Shown one piece after another: positions 1-8,536 of a DNA stretch of 64,000 nucleotides. A program made the position numbers and the translations under genes. The number at the start of each line of letters is the position of its first letter. The stretch's first letter is position 1. Source of the DNA: Bradyrhizobium sp. JYMT SZCCT0428 (GTDB taxonomy: Bacteria; Pseudomonadota; Alphaproteobacteria; Rhizobiales; Xanthobacteraceae); NCBI RefSeq assembly GCF_018131075.1, contig NZ_JAFCLS010000025.1, positions 1-64,000 of the forward strand, given 5' to 3'. The notes beneath the pieces are model-generated. The model made no database searches. It was given only the letters and a program-made list of their open reading frames with translations, and had not been told where the DNA came from.

Positions 1-169
1 AGGCGCTCTTCCAGAATGCCGCGTGCTTTCATGAGTGCGTAAGCGCCGACCTTTTGATTACCCATGCGCACTACCTTTCCTGCGCGATGGCGATGCTCGG
101 TGCGGCTGAGACCAGCACTAGCGCCGCCAAAGCCGCAAAGCCGAGTGCCCGACGTGTAATCCTGCGCAT
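1..169 (-). pseudogene. SsuA-like sulfonate ABC transporter binding protein, frameshifted, runs off the left edge
   Basis: A start ATG at 169 has a good Shine-Dalgarno (GGGAGGA) and begins a classic export signal (MRRITRR, hydrophobic stretch, APSIAIAQ) but stops after 32 codons at 71. The next frame continues directly as KVVRMGNQKVGAYALMKARG, which resembles the first beta-strand of mature aliphatic-sulfonate (SsuA-type) periplasmic binding proteins. One missing A in the run at the junction (AQE|KVVR) would restore a single reading frame. I therefore read this as one gene split by a single-base deletion. The rest lies outside the window. An alternative is a stand-alone 32-aa exported peptide followed by a separate gene starting at 65. 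Confidence 0.6.
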
Positions 170-413
170 GACGATGGTCCTCCCTGATTTCACTAGGCGA
201 AGTAGCGCTTCGGGTTGCCGCTCAGCGAACGACGAACCCAGATTATTAGCTTCTTGAACATTCCATGGCGCTGCGATCCTGAACCAGCGGGGCCAATGTC
301 CGAGTTGGGTCATTCGCGTCGGTTTGGCCGGACCACAGCGACTTCCCATCTAGCCCGGTGAACGGACTCGCAGGATAGGCGGGCCTGTCTCAAAAGTGCG
401 ACCGGTTGCTCGT

Positions 414-1415
414 TCACTCAATTACCTTATCAGCACCCACGAGGAGCGCAGGAGGTACGGGAAGTCCCAGCTGCTTGGCTGTCTTGAGGTTGATGGACAA
501 CTCGAATTTGGTTACCTGGTAGATCGGGATGTCGCCGGGCTTTGCTCCTCGGAGAATTGCGTCGATGTTATTGGCGACACGCTTATACAATTCGATCAGA
601 TCGAAGGAATACGCCATTAAGCCCCCGGCCTCGACGGATTCGGTAAACGGGAAAATCGCCGGAAGAGTCGCGTCGCCGAGCAGCTTAGCGATCAAAGAGC
701 TGTTTTGAAAGACCTGAGGCGACTCGAGGATCATGACCGCATTTGCACCGCCGCGGGAGATGCTCTCCACTGCCGCCCGAATGTCTGCTTCGCTGGTACC
801 AAATTCTAGTAAAGACACAGCGAGAGGGAGGCCTGCCGTTTCGGCCGCTGCGCGGAAAGCGCCTGCGTTCGGCTGATTCCATTGCAATCGAACAGCGAGG
901 CAGCCAAGTTTCGACATCGTCGGAACCATCTCGCGCAATAGTGCGATCCGTTTTCCATAAATGGATGAACCGGCGTCGACGGTCACTCCCGTGAAATTGC
1001 CGCCCGGGTGAGCCAGACTTTCGGCGAGCCCTTGCCTAACGGGGTCGCCAGTTATCCCTACGATCGGAATACGCGATGTTAGCTTTTTGAAGATGACTGC
1101 GTAAAGGGCAACGACGAAGATGACATCCGGGTTGCTCCGAACGACTTCCGTCGCCAGGGCTTCGGGATCGGACGTGTTCTGCTCTCGGCCGTAACTTTCG
1201 ACCTTGAGGTTTTGTCCCTCGATCCACCCCAACCGTCGAAGCGCCGCGAATAAGGCTCGTGCAGATTTGCTTTCGCTATGGTCATGCAAGTGCGCGCTTG
1301 GCTCTGCTGGGCTGAAGATAGCAAGACGCTTGCTATTGGTGCTCTGCTGTGCCGCCGCAGAGAGCGGCCATGCCACCGCACCACACACGACACTGAGAAA
1401 AACCCGCCGCCTCAT
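414..1415 (-). CDS. ABC transporter substrate-binding protein (ABC_sub_bind family)
   Basis: The 333-aa product starts with a signal peptide (MRRRVFLSVVCGAVAW, cleavage after SAAAQ) and continues with the fold of the PF04392 'ABC transporter substrate binding' family: an alpha/beta N-lobe with RLGWIEGQNLKVESY, then the IPIVGITGDPVRQGLAESLAHPGGNFTGVT core that is almost a signature of these proteins in bradyrhizobia. It would act in the periplasm as the ligand receptor of an ABC importer, but no permease or ATPase gene is nearby and the ligand is unknown. Such orphan binding proteins are very common in Bradyrhizobium. Length is normal for the family and the frame is intact. Confidence 0.85.
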   Translation of the reverse strand: MRRRVFLSVVCGAVAWPLSAAAQQSTNSKRLAIFSPAEPSAHLHDHSESKSARALFAALRRLGWIEGQNLKVESYGREQNTSDPEALATEVVRSNPDVIFVVALYAVIFKKLTSRIPIVGITGDPVRQGLAESLAHPGGNFTGVTVDAGSSIYGKRIALLREMVPTMSKLGCLAVRLQWNQPNAGAFRAAAETAGLPLAVSLLEFGTSEADIRAAVESISRGGANAVMILESPQVFQNSSLIAKLLGDATLPAIFPFTESVEAGGLMAYSFDLIELYKRVANNIDAILRGAKPGDIPIYQVTKFELSINLKTAKQLGLPVPPALLVGADKVIE

Positions 1416-1592
1416 GGCTGCACCGGCTAAAGATAGATGATCGTCTGACGCAAGTTTAGCACCCCGGAGATGGCCCGGATGCTTAATTAGGCGACCAATG
1501 CCCGCTAAGGGTCAGTAGGGAGCATCCAGCGGCAGGCGGCTGAGGTCCGTTAAGGAACCTCAAATTGCCCATGCTCAACGTCCTCTCGGGCG

Positions 1593-1966
1593 TCAATAGC
1601 GGTCATCGGCGGGGCGCGGCCGCAGCAGCGCTGAAGAGCCAAGCTCCGCGATCGTAGTTGCCGTTGTTCGAGACGGTTTGCCGTTAATCTGCTGTTTTAG
1701 GATCGCCGAGGGTTTGAATACCACGACCCTGCGGGACGAAATGGTCGCCTCAGTTCCAGTTTTTGGATTGCGGCCGACGCGCTGGTTTTTCTTGCGCACG
1801 ATGAACGAGCCGAACGACGATAGCTTAACGGTTTCGCGCTTCACCAAAGTATCAGTGATCTCGTTGAGCACCAATTCAACCATGGCCAACACTCGGCTCG
1901 CGGAAAGCCCACGGTCTGGTAAACGGCTTCGCAGAGATCGACGCGCGTGACGTTCTTTCCTGTCAT
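1593..1966 (-). pseudogene. IHF alpha / HU-family DNA-bending protein, frameshifted
   Basis: From ATG at 1966 the frame reads MTGKNVTRVDLCEAVYQTVG, the N-terminus of alphaproteobacterial IHF alpha. Near 1885 it runs into a wrong frame. The neighbouring frame then gives MVELVLNEITDTLVKRETVK, SSFGSFIVRKKNQRVGRNPK and RRVVVFKPSAILKQQING, the beta-arm and C-terminal helix with the conserved GRNPKTG tip. A one-base loss just before the GCCATGGTT segment explains this. The C-terminal tail is longer than usual. A shorter product could start at an internal codon but would lack the dimerisation helices. IHF genes are frequent cargo of rhizobial islands; this one is probably a divergent extra copy. Confidence 0.7.
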
Positions 1967-2254
1967 GGATCTCACCATATGGTTTCAACCCTTTTATCAC
2001 GCCCGGCTCGAGGCTCAAATGAGGTGTCGCTACGCCCTGTCCCGCATAGGGGTGTAAACTCGACAAATCCGGGCATTCCCGGGCCTCTAAACACCCCGAT
2101 GGTAAGCAGTTTTTTGATGCAGGTCCAAGGCCGTCCATGTCCGGGTCGGATCAAAAGCGGTAATCGTCCTTGCGGTGGATGTCTGCGTTGTCCGAGCAAG
2201 CGGACATCATTTGCCTCTAACGTCGGATACTGGACAAGATCGATCCGGCCGGGA

Positions 2255-2617
2255 TCAACCTGTTAGTCCGGAAAGAACCCTGTCGGCGCAGCGCTGGCAG
2301 ATAGGCACACGGCCAAACATGGGATGCGGGCGGGTGGTTACGGCGGGATTGTCGCACTTGGCGAACCATGCACAGACCTCTTTGGTCGCAGGGCGATCAG
2401 CAATCCGCTCGGGCACCGGCTTGCCCGACAGGTCCGACCATTCGCCAAGCCACTCCATAACCGACAGCCGGTCGGCGCTGAAGACCGCCACGGACGATGA
2501 GAGCCAGTTCGATGCATCGCCGTCGCGGAAGTAGTAGTGGCCTTTGCCACGTGCCAGCTTCTCGGCGATGCCGCGCAACCGCAGTTCGCGGTTCACCTCT
2601 GCGACACGATTGGCCAT
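2255..2617 (-). CDS. Hypothetical protein with C-terminal putative zinc-binding module
   Basis: I chose ATG 2617 (MANRVAEVNRELRLRGIAEK), since the upstream frame looks non-coding. The 120-aa product has a charged N-terminal helix, a middle segment HYYFRDGDASNWLSSSVAVF and a C-terminal part with four cysteines (CAWFAKC ... CQRC) spaced like a small zinc ribbon. I recall similar proteins in Bradyrhizobium islands and prophage-like regions but no assigned function. It lies between the IHF-like remnant and a secreted small protein, all on the minus strand. Confidence 0.55.
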   Translation of the reverse strand: MANRVAEVNRELRLRGIAEKLARGKGHYYFRDGDASNWLSSSVAVFSADRLSVMEWLGEWSDLSGKPVPERIADRPATKEVCAWFAKCDNPAVTTRPHPMFGRVPICQRCADRVLSGLTG

Positions 2618-2763
2618 CGTTTCAAACCCCCGCCCTGGGTGCTGCCCGGTTTCCTGCCCGCTCGGTAGAATGTCGTGTGTCTCGACGCTTGCCAACCCAT
2701 GCGTATGATTACACGGGGGCGTCACCTTGGACAGGCAGACTGGGCTAACGCTTGGGCCGCTTG

Positions 2764-3138
2764 CTACAGCTTGAGGTCGCGCCCTTTCGGGCAGTAGTTA
2801 CGCAGGGCGTCCTCGGGGTTGGCCTCTTGGTCACAGATTTTCTGGCACAGGTCGAACAGCTGCGCACGAGCGGGCCCATCATCGCAATTCCATTTCCCAG
2901 ACCCGTTATCGCGACAGTTTATATCACCCCAATCGTTCGGGTATTTTTTTGGAAGTCTTAGAAAGTCGGGGCCGCCCCGCGCGCCGCTAGGCACGCCGCA
3001 CCGCGTGAAGATTTTGGGGGCGAGCACTAAGGCGCAGCTGTCGAACACGCGCCCGATCCCATCGCACTCCTCGGGGGTGTAGTCGATGGCCAGAGCTGGC
3101 GTGGCGAGCAGTCCCAGGATCAGAAAAGCGTATTTCAT
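2764..3138 (-). CDS. Small secreted cysteine-containing protein, function unknown
   Basis: The 124-aa product starts at 3138 behind an excellent Shine-Dalgarno (AAGGAGGG, 5 nt spacing). It has a signal peptide (MKYAFLILGLLATPALA) and a mature region with eight cysteines (CDGIG, SCALV, RCGVP, INCRD, WNCDD, DLCQK, ICDQE, NYCPK), which suggests a disulfide-stabilised periplasmic or secreted protein. Its start overlaps the stop of the preceding frame at 3135-3138 (ATGA), so translational coupling is likely. I do not recognise a family. Confidence 0.65.
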   Translation of the reverse strand: MKYAFLILGLLATPALAIDYTPEECDGIGRVFDSCALVLAPKIFTRCGVPSGARGGPDFLRLPKKYPNDWGDINCRDNGSGKWNCDDGPARAQLFDLCQKICDQEANPEDALRNYCPKGRDLKL

Positions 3139-3328
3139 CCCACCCTCCTTGGTTTTTGTGAAGCTACGGCTTGGGCCGCTTGCTCAGACTTATTGAGGGC
3201 ATCGCGCGGGGTCTCGTCGCAGTTTTTGAGCATGTTCTCGACAGAACTGCACATCATAAACTGCCTCGACGGCGAGCCAGCTGCGGCTGGGTGATGAGCA
3301 GGCACAGGAAAACGACACCACGCAACAT
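3135..3328 (-). pseudogene. Probable small exported protein, frameshifted
   Basis: ATG 3328, with GAGAGG upstream, opens a signal-peptide-like sequence (MLRGVVFLCLLITQPQLA) that stops at 3254. Another frame of the same strand carries a plausible mature part (MMCSSVENMLKNCDETPRDA, then NKSEQAAQAVA) ending at 3135 and overlapping the next gene by ATGA. The shift must lie around 3265-3290. Alternatives: the 3' part is a separate small gene starting at 3257, or neither half is real. Codon use in the 3' half looks coding. Confidence 0.4.
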
Positions 3329-3470
3329 GGCAAAACCTCTCGGGGCGAACTTGAGAGGACGGTGTTGTGGTTACCGAGCGAACTATTGAGCTGCCCCTAA
3401 CTTTGGAATTCAAAAAGAACGGGCCTCAGTATGCCTGCTCGCTGAGCTTGTTGCATACGTCGCATCCCTG

Positions 3471-4037
3471 CTATCGGCCTCCCGACTGCAACTTCCTTAT
3501 CGCCTGGGTAGCATCCAGAATGCGAGGGAACACTGCCCATATTTCTTCGAATGTGAGACGATTGTGAAAATGCGTAAACAAGGGCTCAAGCTTTGTGTGC
3601 TTAGCTGCACTGTATAGAAGTACTGTGCCTGCGCGATGATGTTGTGGGATACGGTTGGGCTTGTTGGCAGCCCAACAAGACGCGCGCTGCTTGTACCGCT
3701 TGGCTTGATTTTCCTTCAATGTGTCCCCGAGGTGCTTGACCTCAATATGCAAAGCAAACTTGTCCTTGGGATTTCTGAAGAAGATGTTGAATATGTCAGT
3801 TTCGCGTCCTCCGACGCACCCTTCGCAGCCGCAACTCACGTGATGATTGTGTCGCCACCAAAACGGAGGATGGTGCCGTTCCCGCTCGATCTGCTCGTGC
3901 ATTGATTGACAATCTGCGTCCGCCACAAATCGCGTCTTGGCGATAAACCAGGATCGAAATGTAGGATTATGGGCCAGCATCTCGGCGATTGGCTGAGCAT
4001 GGGCAAATTCTTCACCGGTTGGGATGATATTGATCAT
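3471..4037 (-). CDS. PD-(D/E)XK-like nuclease domain protein (candidate)
   Basis: The 188-aa product has a central GGRETDIFNIFFRNP ... FALHIEVKHLGDTLKENQAK. The acidic residue in ETDIF, about 19 residues before an E-x-K (IEVK) at the end of a beta strand and followed by a Gln-bearing helix, is the arrangement of PD-(D/E)XK nucleases. A His/Cys-rich stretch (WWRHNHHVSCGCEGC) just before it could bind metal. It is the last gene of a leftward three-gene group; the gap to the upstream gene is 20 nt. The family is inferred from motif spacing only. Its A+T-rich composition differs from the chromosome right of 12800. Confidence 0.5.
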   Translation of the reverse strand: MINIIPTGEEFAHAQPIAEMLAHNPTFRSWFIAKTRFVADADCQSMHEQIERERHHPPFWWRHNHHVSCGCEGCVGGRETDIFNIFFRNPKDKFALHIEVKHLGDTLKENQAKRYKQRASCWAANKPNRIPQHHRAGTVLLYSAAKHTKLEPLFTHFHNRLTFEEIWAVFPRILDATQAIRKLQSGGR

Positions 4038-4057
4038 TTTTCAACGATCCTTTGCAT

Positions 4058-5650
4058 CTAAATTGTTGATTCATCCGGTGAACCGTTACCGAACTTGCTA
4101 ACTTGATCGCTTCGCATCTGAAGCTGGTTCAAGAAGAACTGCTTTTCTCGTTCGCGTATCTGTTTCGCTTCAATTAGCCGGAGTTGAAACTTCTCCTTAA
4201 GTCGTCGACAGCTCGACGAAAGCGATTCGCGGATCCAATCATTGAAGAGCGCGATTTCAAGCTCTGGCCAAAATCCCAGCGGCAGCTCTTTTGGATTAGA
4301 ATGAGGACCAGTTTTCGGCACCAAGTTTTTCCCATAGGAGTGGTGGCTGTTCGCAGAAAGAAAGTCCTGCATGACTTTCTCCAGCGTGGAAGCATTGACC
4401 GGCCACCAATAAACGGCGAACTCGTGGGATTGATGACCAAGGGTTTCAAGCTGAGGTCCCATGTCTAGACTTCTGCCAAATTCCTCAGACGCGTTGTGCA
4501 GCGCCTGCCAGCCCTGCTTGTTGCCTAAGCCGGCAAGAGAATGCCAACCATCATCGAGCCGGACTCCCACAGTGGGCCGGTACGACGACCGCACTAACGG
4601 ATTGGCCTCTTCGTCGAAAGTGAAACCTGCCATGGGAACAATCGAGTATGGGAACGTAGTTGGACGATCGCGCTTCAAAATCTCCAACTCAACCCACGCA
4701 CCAGTTTCAAACATAGCTTCGATATCTTGTTTCGATTTGCTCGGACCAATTACCAATCGCAGATCCGAAAAAACATCAACTCGCGCGTTTACCCTATGGA
4801 AGTTCTCAAGGGGTTGTTCGGGAAGCGCCCATTGCTCCTCCCTTGTTGGGCTAATCAGCTTAATTACTTCATTTATGGTGCTGTTCACGTCTGCAATCGG
4901 CTTCCTAGACACGTATAATGGACCATCGAAACTGTGACGCCTGGATCTAAACAGCGGAATGCGGGGGAGCGGAAATTGTATCCATGCTAGTTCTGCCTCG
5001 CCTAGGAGAACACCCGAGGAACCCGCTCCTTCCATCAATAAGCGCATTGCCCCTGCAAAATTGCCACTAACCTCATCATAGGTGCCTCGGACAGTCCCGA
5101 CTTCTCGGAAAAACGCTTTCAAGTCTTCCGACTTAACCACGCTGTCCGCAACCAGATTGATCCATGATGCCAGTTCAGACGCGAGATCATTCGCAACTGT
5201 AGGTTCTTCAATCTGGCAATCCTTAAATGCCGCAAAAAGGACTTCATCGTGCGGCCGCTCCAAAACGTCGGCGAGCGCTTCCAGCAACCAGACATATTTT
5301 TGAACCTTCTTTGATACCGCGTCAGAGCCTTGTCGGCGAAGTAGCTCCGCTTTTGCTTGTTCACGGCCCCTATTCTCGTGCTTTAACCTCAGACGCTCCC
5401 AATGAGTTAAGTTGCCGCGTCCAGCTGCCTGCAATGCGCGTTTGACGTTCTCAGCGGTCTTTCCAGACTTTGGCAAATCCTCGCGTATTAAGCGGTCGAT
5501 ATATAGCGCAGGGCCAATTGGGTCGTACAAATCACGGAATTTTTTAGCAACTCTAACTGCTGCCACCAATTTGCCCTTCTGCAAAAAGTCGTCGTCAAGG
5601 GGCTTGCGAGTTTTCATGTCGATGACCTTGTGTCCTTCGGTATCGCTCAT
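4058..5650 (-). CDS. Large protein of unknown function, middle gene of the candidate three-gene system
   Basis: The 530-aa product is soluble, with no signal peptide or membrane segment. The N-terminal third (about residues 20-190) is predicted mostly helical and charged. The middle (about 220-400) alternates strands and turns (AWIQFPLPRIPLF, FPYSIVPMAGFTFDEE, RPTVGVRLDDGWHSL). The C-terminus (about 480-520) is a basic helix or coiled coil (CRRLKEKFQLRLIEAKQIRE). I recognise no family and see no Walker motif. Its start overlaps the stop of the upstream DUF4258-like gene by ATGA (5647-5650), and a nuclease-like gene follows 20 nt downstream, so the three are probably one operon. The frame is open throughout, unlike several neighbours, which suggests it is under selection. 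Confidence 0.6.
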   Translation of the reverse strand: MSDTEGHKVIDMKTRKPLDDDFLQKGKLVAAVRVAKKFRDLYDPIGPALYIDRLIREDLPKSGKTAENVKRALQAAGRGNLTHWERLRLKHENRGREQAKAELLRRQGSDAVSKKVQKYVWLLEALADVLERPHDEVLFAAFKDCQIEEPTVANDLASELASWINLVADSVVKSEDLKAFFREVGTVRGTYDEVSGNFAGAMRLLMEGAGSSGVLLGEAELAWIQFPLPRIPLFRSRRHSFDGPLYVSRKPIADVNSTINEVIKLISPTREEQWALPEQPLENFHRVNARVDVFSDLRLVIGPSKSKQDIEAMFETGAWVELEILKRDRPTTFPYSIVPMAGFTFDEEANPLVRSSYRPTVGVRLDDGWHSLAGLGNKQGWQALHNASEEFGRSLDMGPQLETLGHQSHEFAVYWWPVNASTLEKVMQDFLSANSHHSYGKNLVPKTGPHSNPKELPLGFWPELEIALFNDWIRESLSSSCRRLKEKFQLRLIEAKQIREREKQFFLNQLQMRSDQVSKFGNGSPDESTI

Positions 5651-5943
5651 CGGGACTTCCTAACGATATGGCCGCGGTGACCCGAAGGATATCTCCAGCC
5701 CAAGCGGCGCCGGGTTTGATGTTTAACCGTGAGAAGGGCGCCGTCTCCCGCCTCGATGATGGTGATGCCCACCAGAGAGCTTTCACCTGCCGTACTCGCG
5801 ACCATCCGGCTGACGCTGATTTGGCGGCAACCCTTTGCGGCAGGCTTGTCGATATCAGCGAGATGTAAGAGCTGGGCCACTCGACATAGTGGGATGCCTC
5901 GCTGCTGGCATCGCTTTCGTGCATGGGCGGTAAAGATGGTCAT
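5647..5943 (-). CDS. DUF4258-like small protein, first gene of the candidate system
   Basis: ATG 5943 is preceded by a near-perfect Shine-Dalgarno (GAGGAGGTG); an upstream GTG at 5949 overlaps it and is less likely. The 98-aa product starts MTIFTAHARKRCQQRGIPLC, which matches the HARxRxxxRGI opening of DUF4258-type proteins, and later has DGALLTVKHQTRR, in the position of the last beta strand of that fold. DUF4258 has no settled function; some members sit in toxin-antitoxin-like or defence settings. It overlaps the 530-aa gene by 4 nt, so translation is probably coupled. Confidence 0.55.
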   Translation of the reverse strand: MTIFTAHARKRCQQRGIPLCRVAQLLHLADIDKPAAKGCRQISVSRMVASTAGESSLVGITIIEAGDGALLTVKHQTRRRLGWRYPSGHRGHIVRKSR

Positions 5944-6059
5944 TTGCACCTCCTCGACTTCTTCGAGAAGGAATGCCTGAGAATATTGGGAACGTTAATC
6001 AAAAATAATGGGAAACGAACTTAGAAAAATTGGATTTTCGCCCGCCCGTCGTCGCTCCT

Positions 6060-6395
6060 AATAGCTTGACCCAACCTTGTAAATCGTTCTCTATTCGTTC
6101 ACGTTACTGTTATCGTGGGACGAATGATGCCGGACAGCGGGAAGACGGCGTGGTCCGGTGCGATCAGGAGGTGGGGCAGTACATGCTTTAGGAGATAGCG
6201 GGGGAAAAGGCGAAATTGTTTCTTGTAAACAATCAGTTAACTACGTCACACAATGGCTACGCACGACTTTATTTTTTCGCAGGGAAATTGAACTTAGATG
6301 GCGGCTCAAGTATCTACTTAGTCAGGCTATGCCTGTAGGTCTTCCGTATGGGGGCCGCGCCGAAGGTCGGGTAACACCCGGCCTTTTGTGTTTTT
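6060..6395 (+). ncRNA. Candidate plus-strand small RNA in an otherwise empty gap
   Basis: Between the divergent start at 5943 and the end of the DUF3800 remnant (6327) no convincing protein gene exists. On the plus strand I see a TTGACC at 6066 that could be a -35 element, a perfect 7-bp hairpin (ATTGTTT/AAACAAT, 6215-6233) and, at the end, a strong intrinsic terminator (6365-6395) pointing rightward. A rightward terminator with no rightward gene suggests a short transcript. The start is uncertain; a -10 box is not clear. Confidence 0.25.
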
Positions 6396-7237
6396 AGGGT
6401 GCCTTTTCTGATTGAAGCTTTTTATTCCAAGAATTCCTGCCTTTTCGGCTGGTACTTGGTCCGTAATGAGTCTGCCGGCCTTCGCGATTTGATCGTAAAC
6501 GTCATAGCCAGCCTCGTAACCTCCCCGCGCTATCGAGTAAATGTAGCTATTGGAGATTTGCATCAACGTGTTTGCTTTGTCTTTTCCTTCGATAGAAAGG
6601 AGGGTGTAAGCAAACTGCTCGGTTGTCATTGGTTCGTACTTCGCTGAATTTTTTTCATCGAAGGCAAGTCCGTTGAACCTCAAGTTGACGTAATAACTTT
6701 TAACTCGCTGGTTAGTGCCCGGATCGTCCATCTCGAAATAAGTTAAGTCGTCGTCCCTGCATTCGAGCAAGCTTCGCTGATCGCTCTAGGAGAATGTCGA
6801 AAGCGCTCCTACACAGGAGCCACTTAGTATCCCCCTCGCGCTTGCCATATCCACGACCGATGTAGCCAGGGCGGTCGATAACGCACGCCGTTCCTGAAAC
6901 GGGCATATCGGCCAAGAACGTTCTGTAGGACGACCAAAAGCGGTTCAGCTCTTTTTGCTCCAACGTTCCCAGCCACGCAAAATTCTTCTTTTTCGCCCGC
7001 ATGTCTGTGAAGTGGAGCGGCGCTTTGATTTTCGGCCATTGCTTTTTGAAGTCAAGAATAGCCCGCTTTACCGTCGCTAAATCTTCATCTGAGGATTCCG
7101 CCCAGAGCAAACCAGTCGTTTCCGTGCTTAGCTTCCGTTCCGGGCTTGTCAGGATGACGGGGCCGGACTCGTCAATGTAAAGATGAAGTAGCGGGTCTTT
7201 CGGTTTTCGTCGGCCATCGGCTTCTCGGTCGTACATG
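6327..7237 (-). pseudogene. DUF3800 domain protein, frameshifted
   Basis: The 5' part contains LLHLYIDESGPV, the signature opening of DUF3800, and continues to LLERSAKLARMQGRRLNLF near 6735 before stopping at 6712. A second frame, overlapping from about 6770, carries the C-terminal half: EMDDPGTNQRVKSYYVNLRF, SAKYEPMTTEQFAYTLL and LMQISNSYIYSIARGGYEAG, which match the late part of the same family. So one gene has been broken by an indel near 6735. A start at 7237 (MYDREADGR, AGG upstream) fits. An alternative start at 7217 in another frame (MADENRKTRYFIF) would imply a second indel just before YIDESG. DUF3800 proteins are typical of mobile and defence regions. Confidence 0.7.
6365..6395 (+). 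terminator. Rho-independent terminator, rightward
   Basis: GGTCGGG (6365-6371), loop TAACA, CCCGGCC (6377-6383), then TTTTGTGTTTTT. Seven pairs with one G-T wobble and a T-rich tail only on the plus-strand side. Confidence 0.65.
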
Positions 7238-7476
7238 CGCACCTCGATAGTTGGCACTACAGTCATATAAACCAATGCGCCAACCGCTTCTGCAAATAAC
7301 CTTTCCATTGCCGGGATACCGGATGCTGCAAGACAGCATCTGCAGTCATCAAATACTGTTGCTGACGCGGCGATTATTTTCACGCCACGCCTTTTCTCGG
7401 GCACAAGCTGACAGGTACAGACCTGCGCCATGGTAATGAATGCGGTACAGCGAACTTCGCCGCAATCTCAGCCGCC

Positions 7477-8184
7477 TTACCGTTGCTTGGCCAACTGCGC
7501 CTTCAGCGCCATCAGATCGGGCTTCTGTGCCGCCAATTCATTATTGAGCACGTCTGCCAACCATTGCAGTACCCAGCTCAGCACCTTCTGTAATTCGGCA
7601 TCGCTTAGATCCGGATGTCGCCTGCGCAGTTCCTGCATGCCGTATGCTTGGGCGGCGCCAGAGAAGGTGAGCCGCAGCCCCGAAGGTAGCGGGTTCGCGA
7701 AGTATGGTCCTTCTGTCCGATTGATGGCATCAAAGCAGCCAGCGCGGCTCACCCACCATATTGGGGCAAGCTCGGCGATCGAATCTGCGAACTTATCGGT
7801 TGCCTGGGTAGTCAGCCCTTGCCCAATTGCTTCACAGAACGCGTGCGCAAAGGTCAAAGCAACGTCGGCGATAACGGTGCCGAGCCGCCGCTCGGCACGA
7901 TTACCATCAAATCTGCACGCGCCGCCCGTTAAGTCTGGAAAACCATGGTGCTCTTCATAAGTGGCGATGGCGATGGCGGCACATCGAATTGGAAAGTCGC
8001 ATGTGGTGCTGGTGGGCGCTGCTAGTTGCTGTCCCGCGTTGTTGAATATCCTGCAGACGTAAATAGAGCTGCCGTCGGCGCGCAAAGCTTGATTATAAAA
8101 TGCGTATCCCACCTCGCGGTCGGTCTCGACGTGCTTGATCAGGAAGTAGTCTAGCTCTGGTTCCGGTCGATAGTGCATCGTCAC
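7477..8184 (-). CDS. Hypothetical cargo protein (235 aa)
   Basis: The product has no signal peptide. The N-terminal half is mixed (YRPEPELDYFLIKHVETDRE, VCRIFNNAGQQLAAP), with CDFPIRCAAIAIATYEEHHG in the middle; the C-terminal half is helical (LRRRHPDLSDAELQKVLSWV, NNELAAQKPDLMALKAQLAK). I do not recognise a family. It lies between the small gene 8315-8536 and the broken DUF3800 gene, same strand, 130 nt from the former, so it may be the first cargo gene after the replication block. Confidence 0.55.
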   Translation of the reverse strand: MTMHYRPEPELDYFLIKHVETDREVGYAFYNQALRADGSSIYVCRIFNNAGQQLAAPTSTTCDFPIRCAAIAIATYEEHHGFPDLTGGACRFDGNRAERRLGTVIADVALTFAHAFCEAIGQGLTTQATDKFADSIAELAPIWWVSRAGCFDAINRTEGPYFANPLPSGLRLTFSGAAQAYGMQELRRRHPDLSDAELQKVLSWVLQWLADVLNNELAAQKPDLMALKAQLAKQR

Positions 8185-8314
8185 GATTTCGTTCCTAATA
8201 GTTGGCAGTTCTTACCTTCACACCTTGAAAGGCTGCCGAGCGGCAGTCTCACGTGTCTCGCCGTCCCACCATAGTGGTTTCGCCTGAAACCCTGCGGTTG
8301 TAGCACTTGTCTCA

Positions 8315-8536
8315 CTAGTCCCGGTTGGGGCGGCAGGCGGCGCGATAATGGCTCGCTCCATCTCCCCTGCCGATTATTTGGTGCAGTTCTCTGGTATTCA
8401 AAATCTGCTGGGACAACTGAGACAGCTGAGACAAACCCTTGATATGCGCGCTCATTTGCGTGAACCCCGGGTGGGTCAGACCTGAGACGGCCGGGACAGG
8501 GGTATGGCCTAGCCCCCAACGAACGAAAAGCTTCAT
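8315..8536 (-). CDS. Small protein coupled to the island helicase
   Basis: The 73-aa product starts at ATG 8536 (MKLFVRWGLGHTPVPAV) and overlaps the helicase stop by ATGA; AGGAGT precedes the ATG by 7 nt. The position and coupling, more than the sequence, support it as real. The middle contains a short repeat-like run (KGLSQLSQLSQQIL). No family recognised; small proteins after the primase/helicase gene are common in satellites. Confidence 0.45.
   Translation of the reverse strand: MKLFVRWGLGHTPVPAVSGLTHPGFTQMSAHIKGLSQLSQLSQQILNTRELHQIIGRGDGASHYRAACRPNRD

Noticed and set aside
71..169. Stand-alone 32-aa exported peptide
   Set aside because: The next frame continues as the mature part of an SsuA-like protein, so a split gene explains it better.
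396..620. Small plus-strand frame opposite the ABC_sub_bind gene
   Set aside because: This antisense peptide (EVDGQLEFGYLVDRDVAG) is often annotated in bradyrhizobia but is the reverse of a conserved C-terminus.
1593..1966. Programmed frameshift in the IHF-like gene
   Set aside because: No slippery heptamer or downstream structure is visible at the junction, so a mutation is the simpler reading.
2130..2225. Possible decayed copy of a common rhizobial intergenic element reading MSA...ADIH
   Set aside because: The similarity is faint and I could not define its ends.
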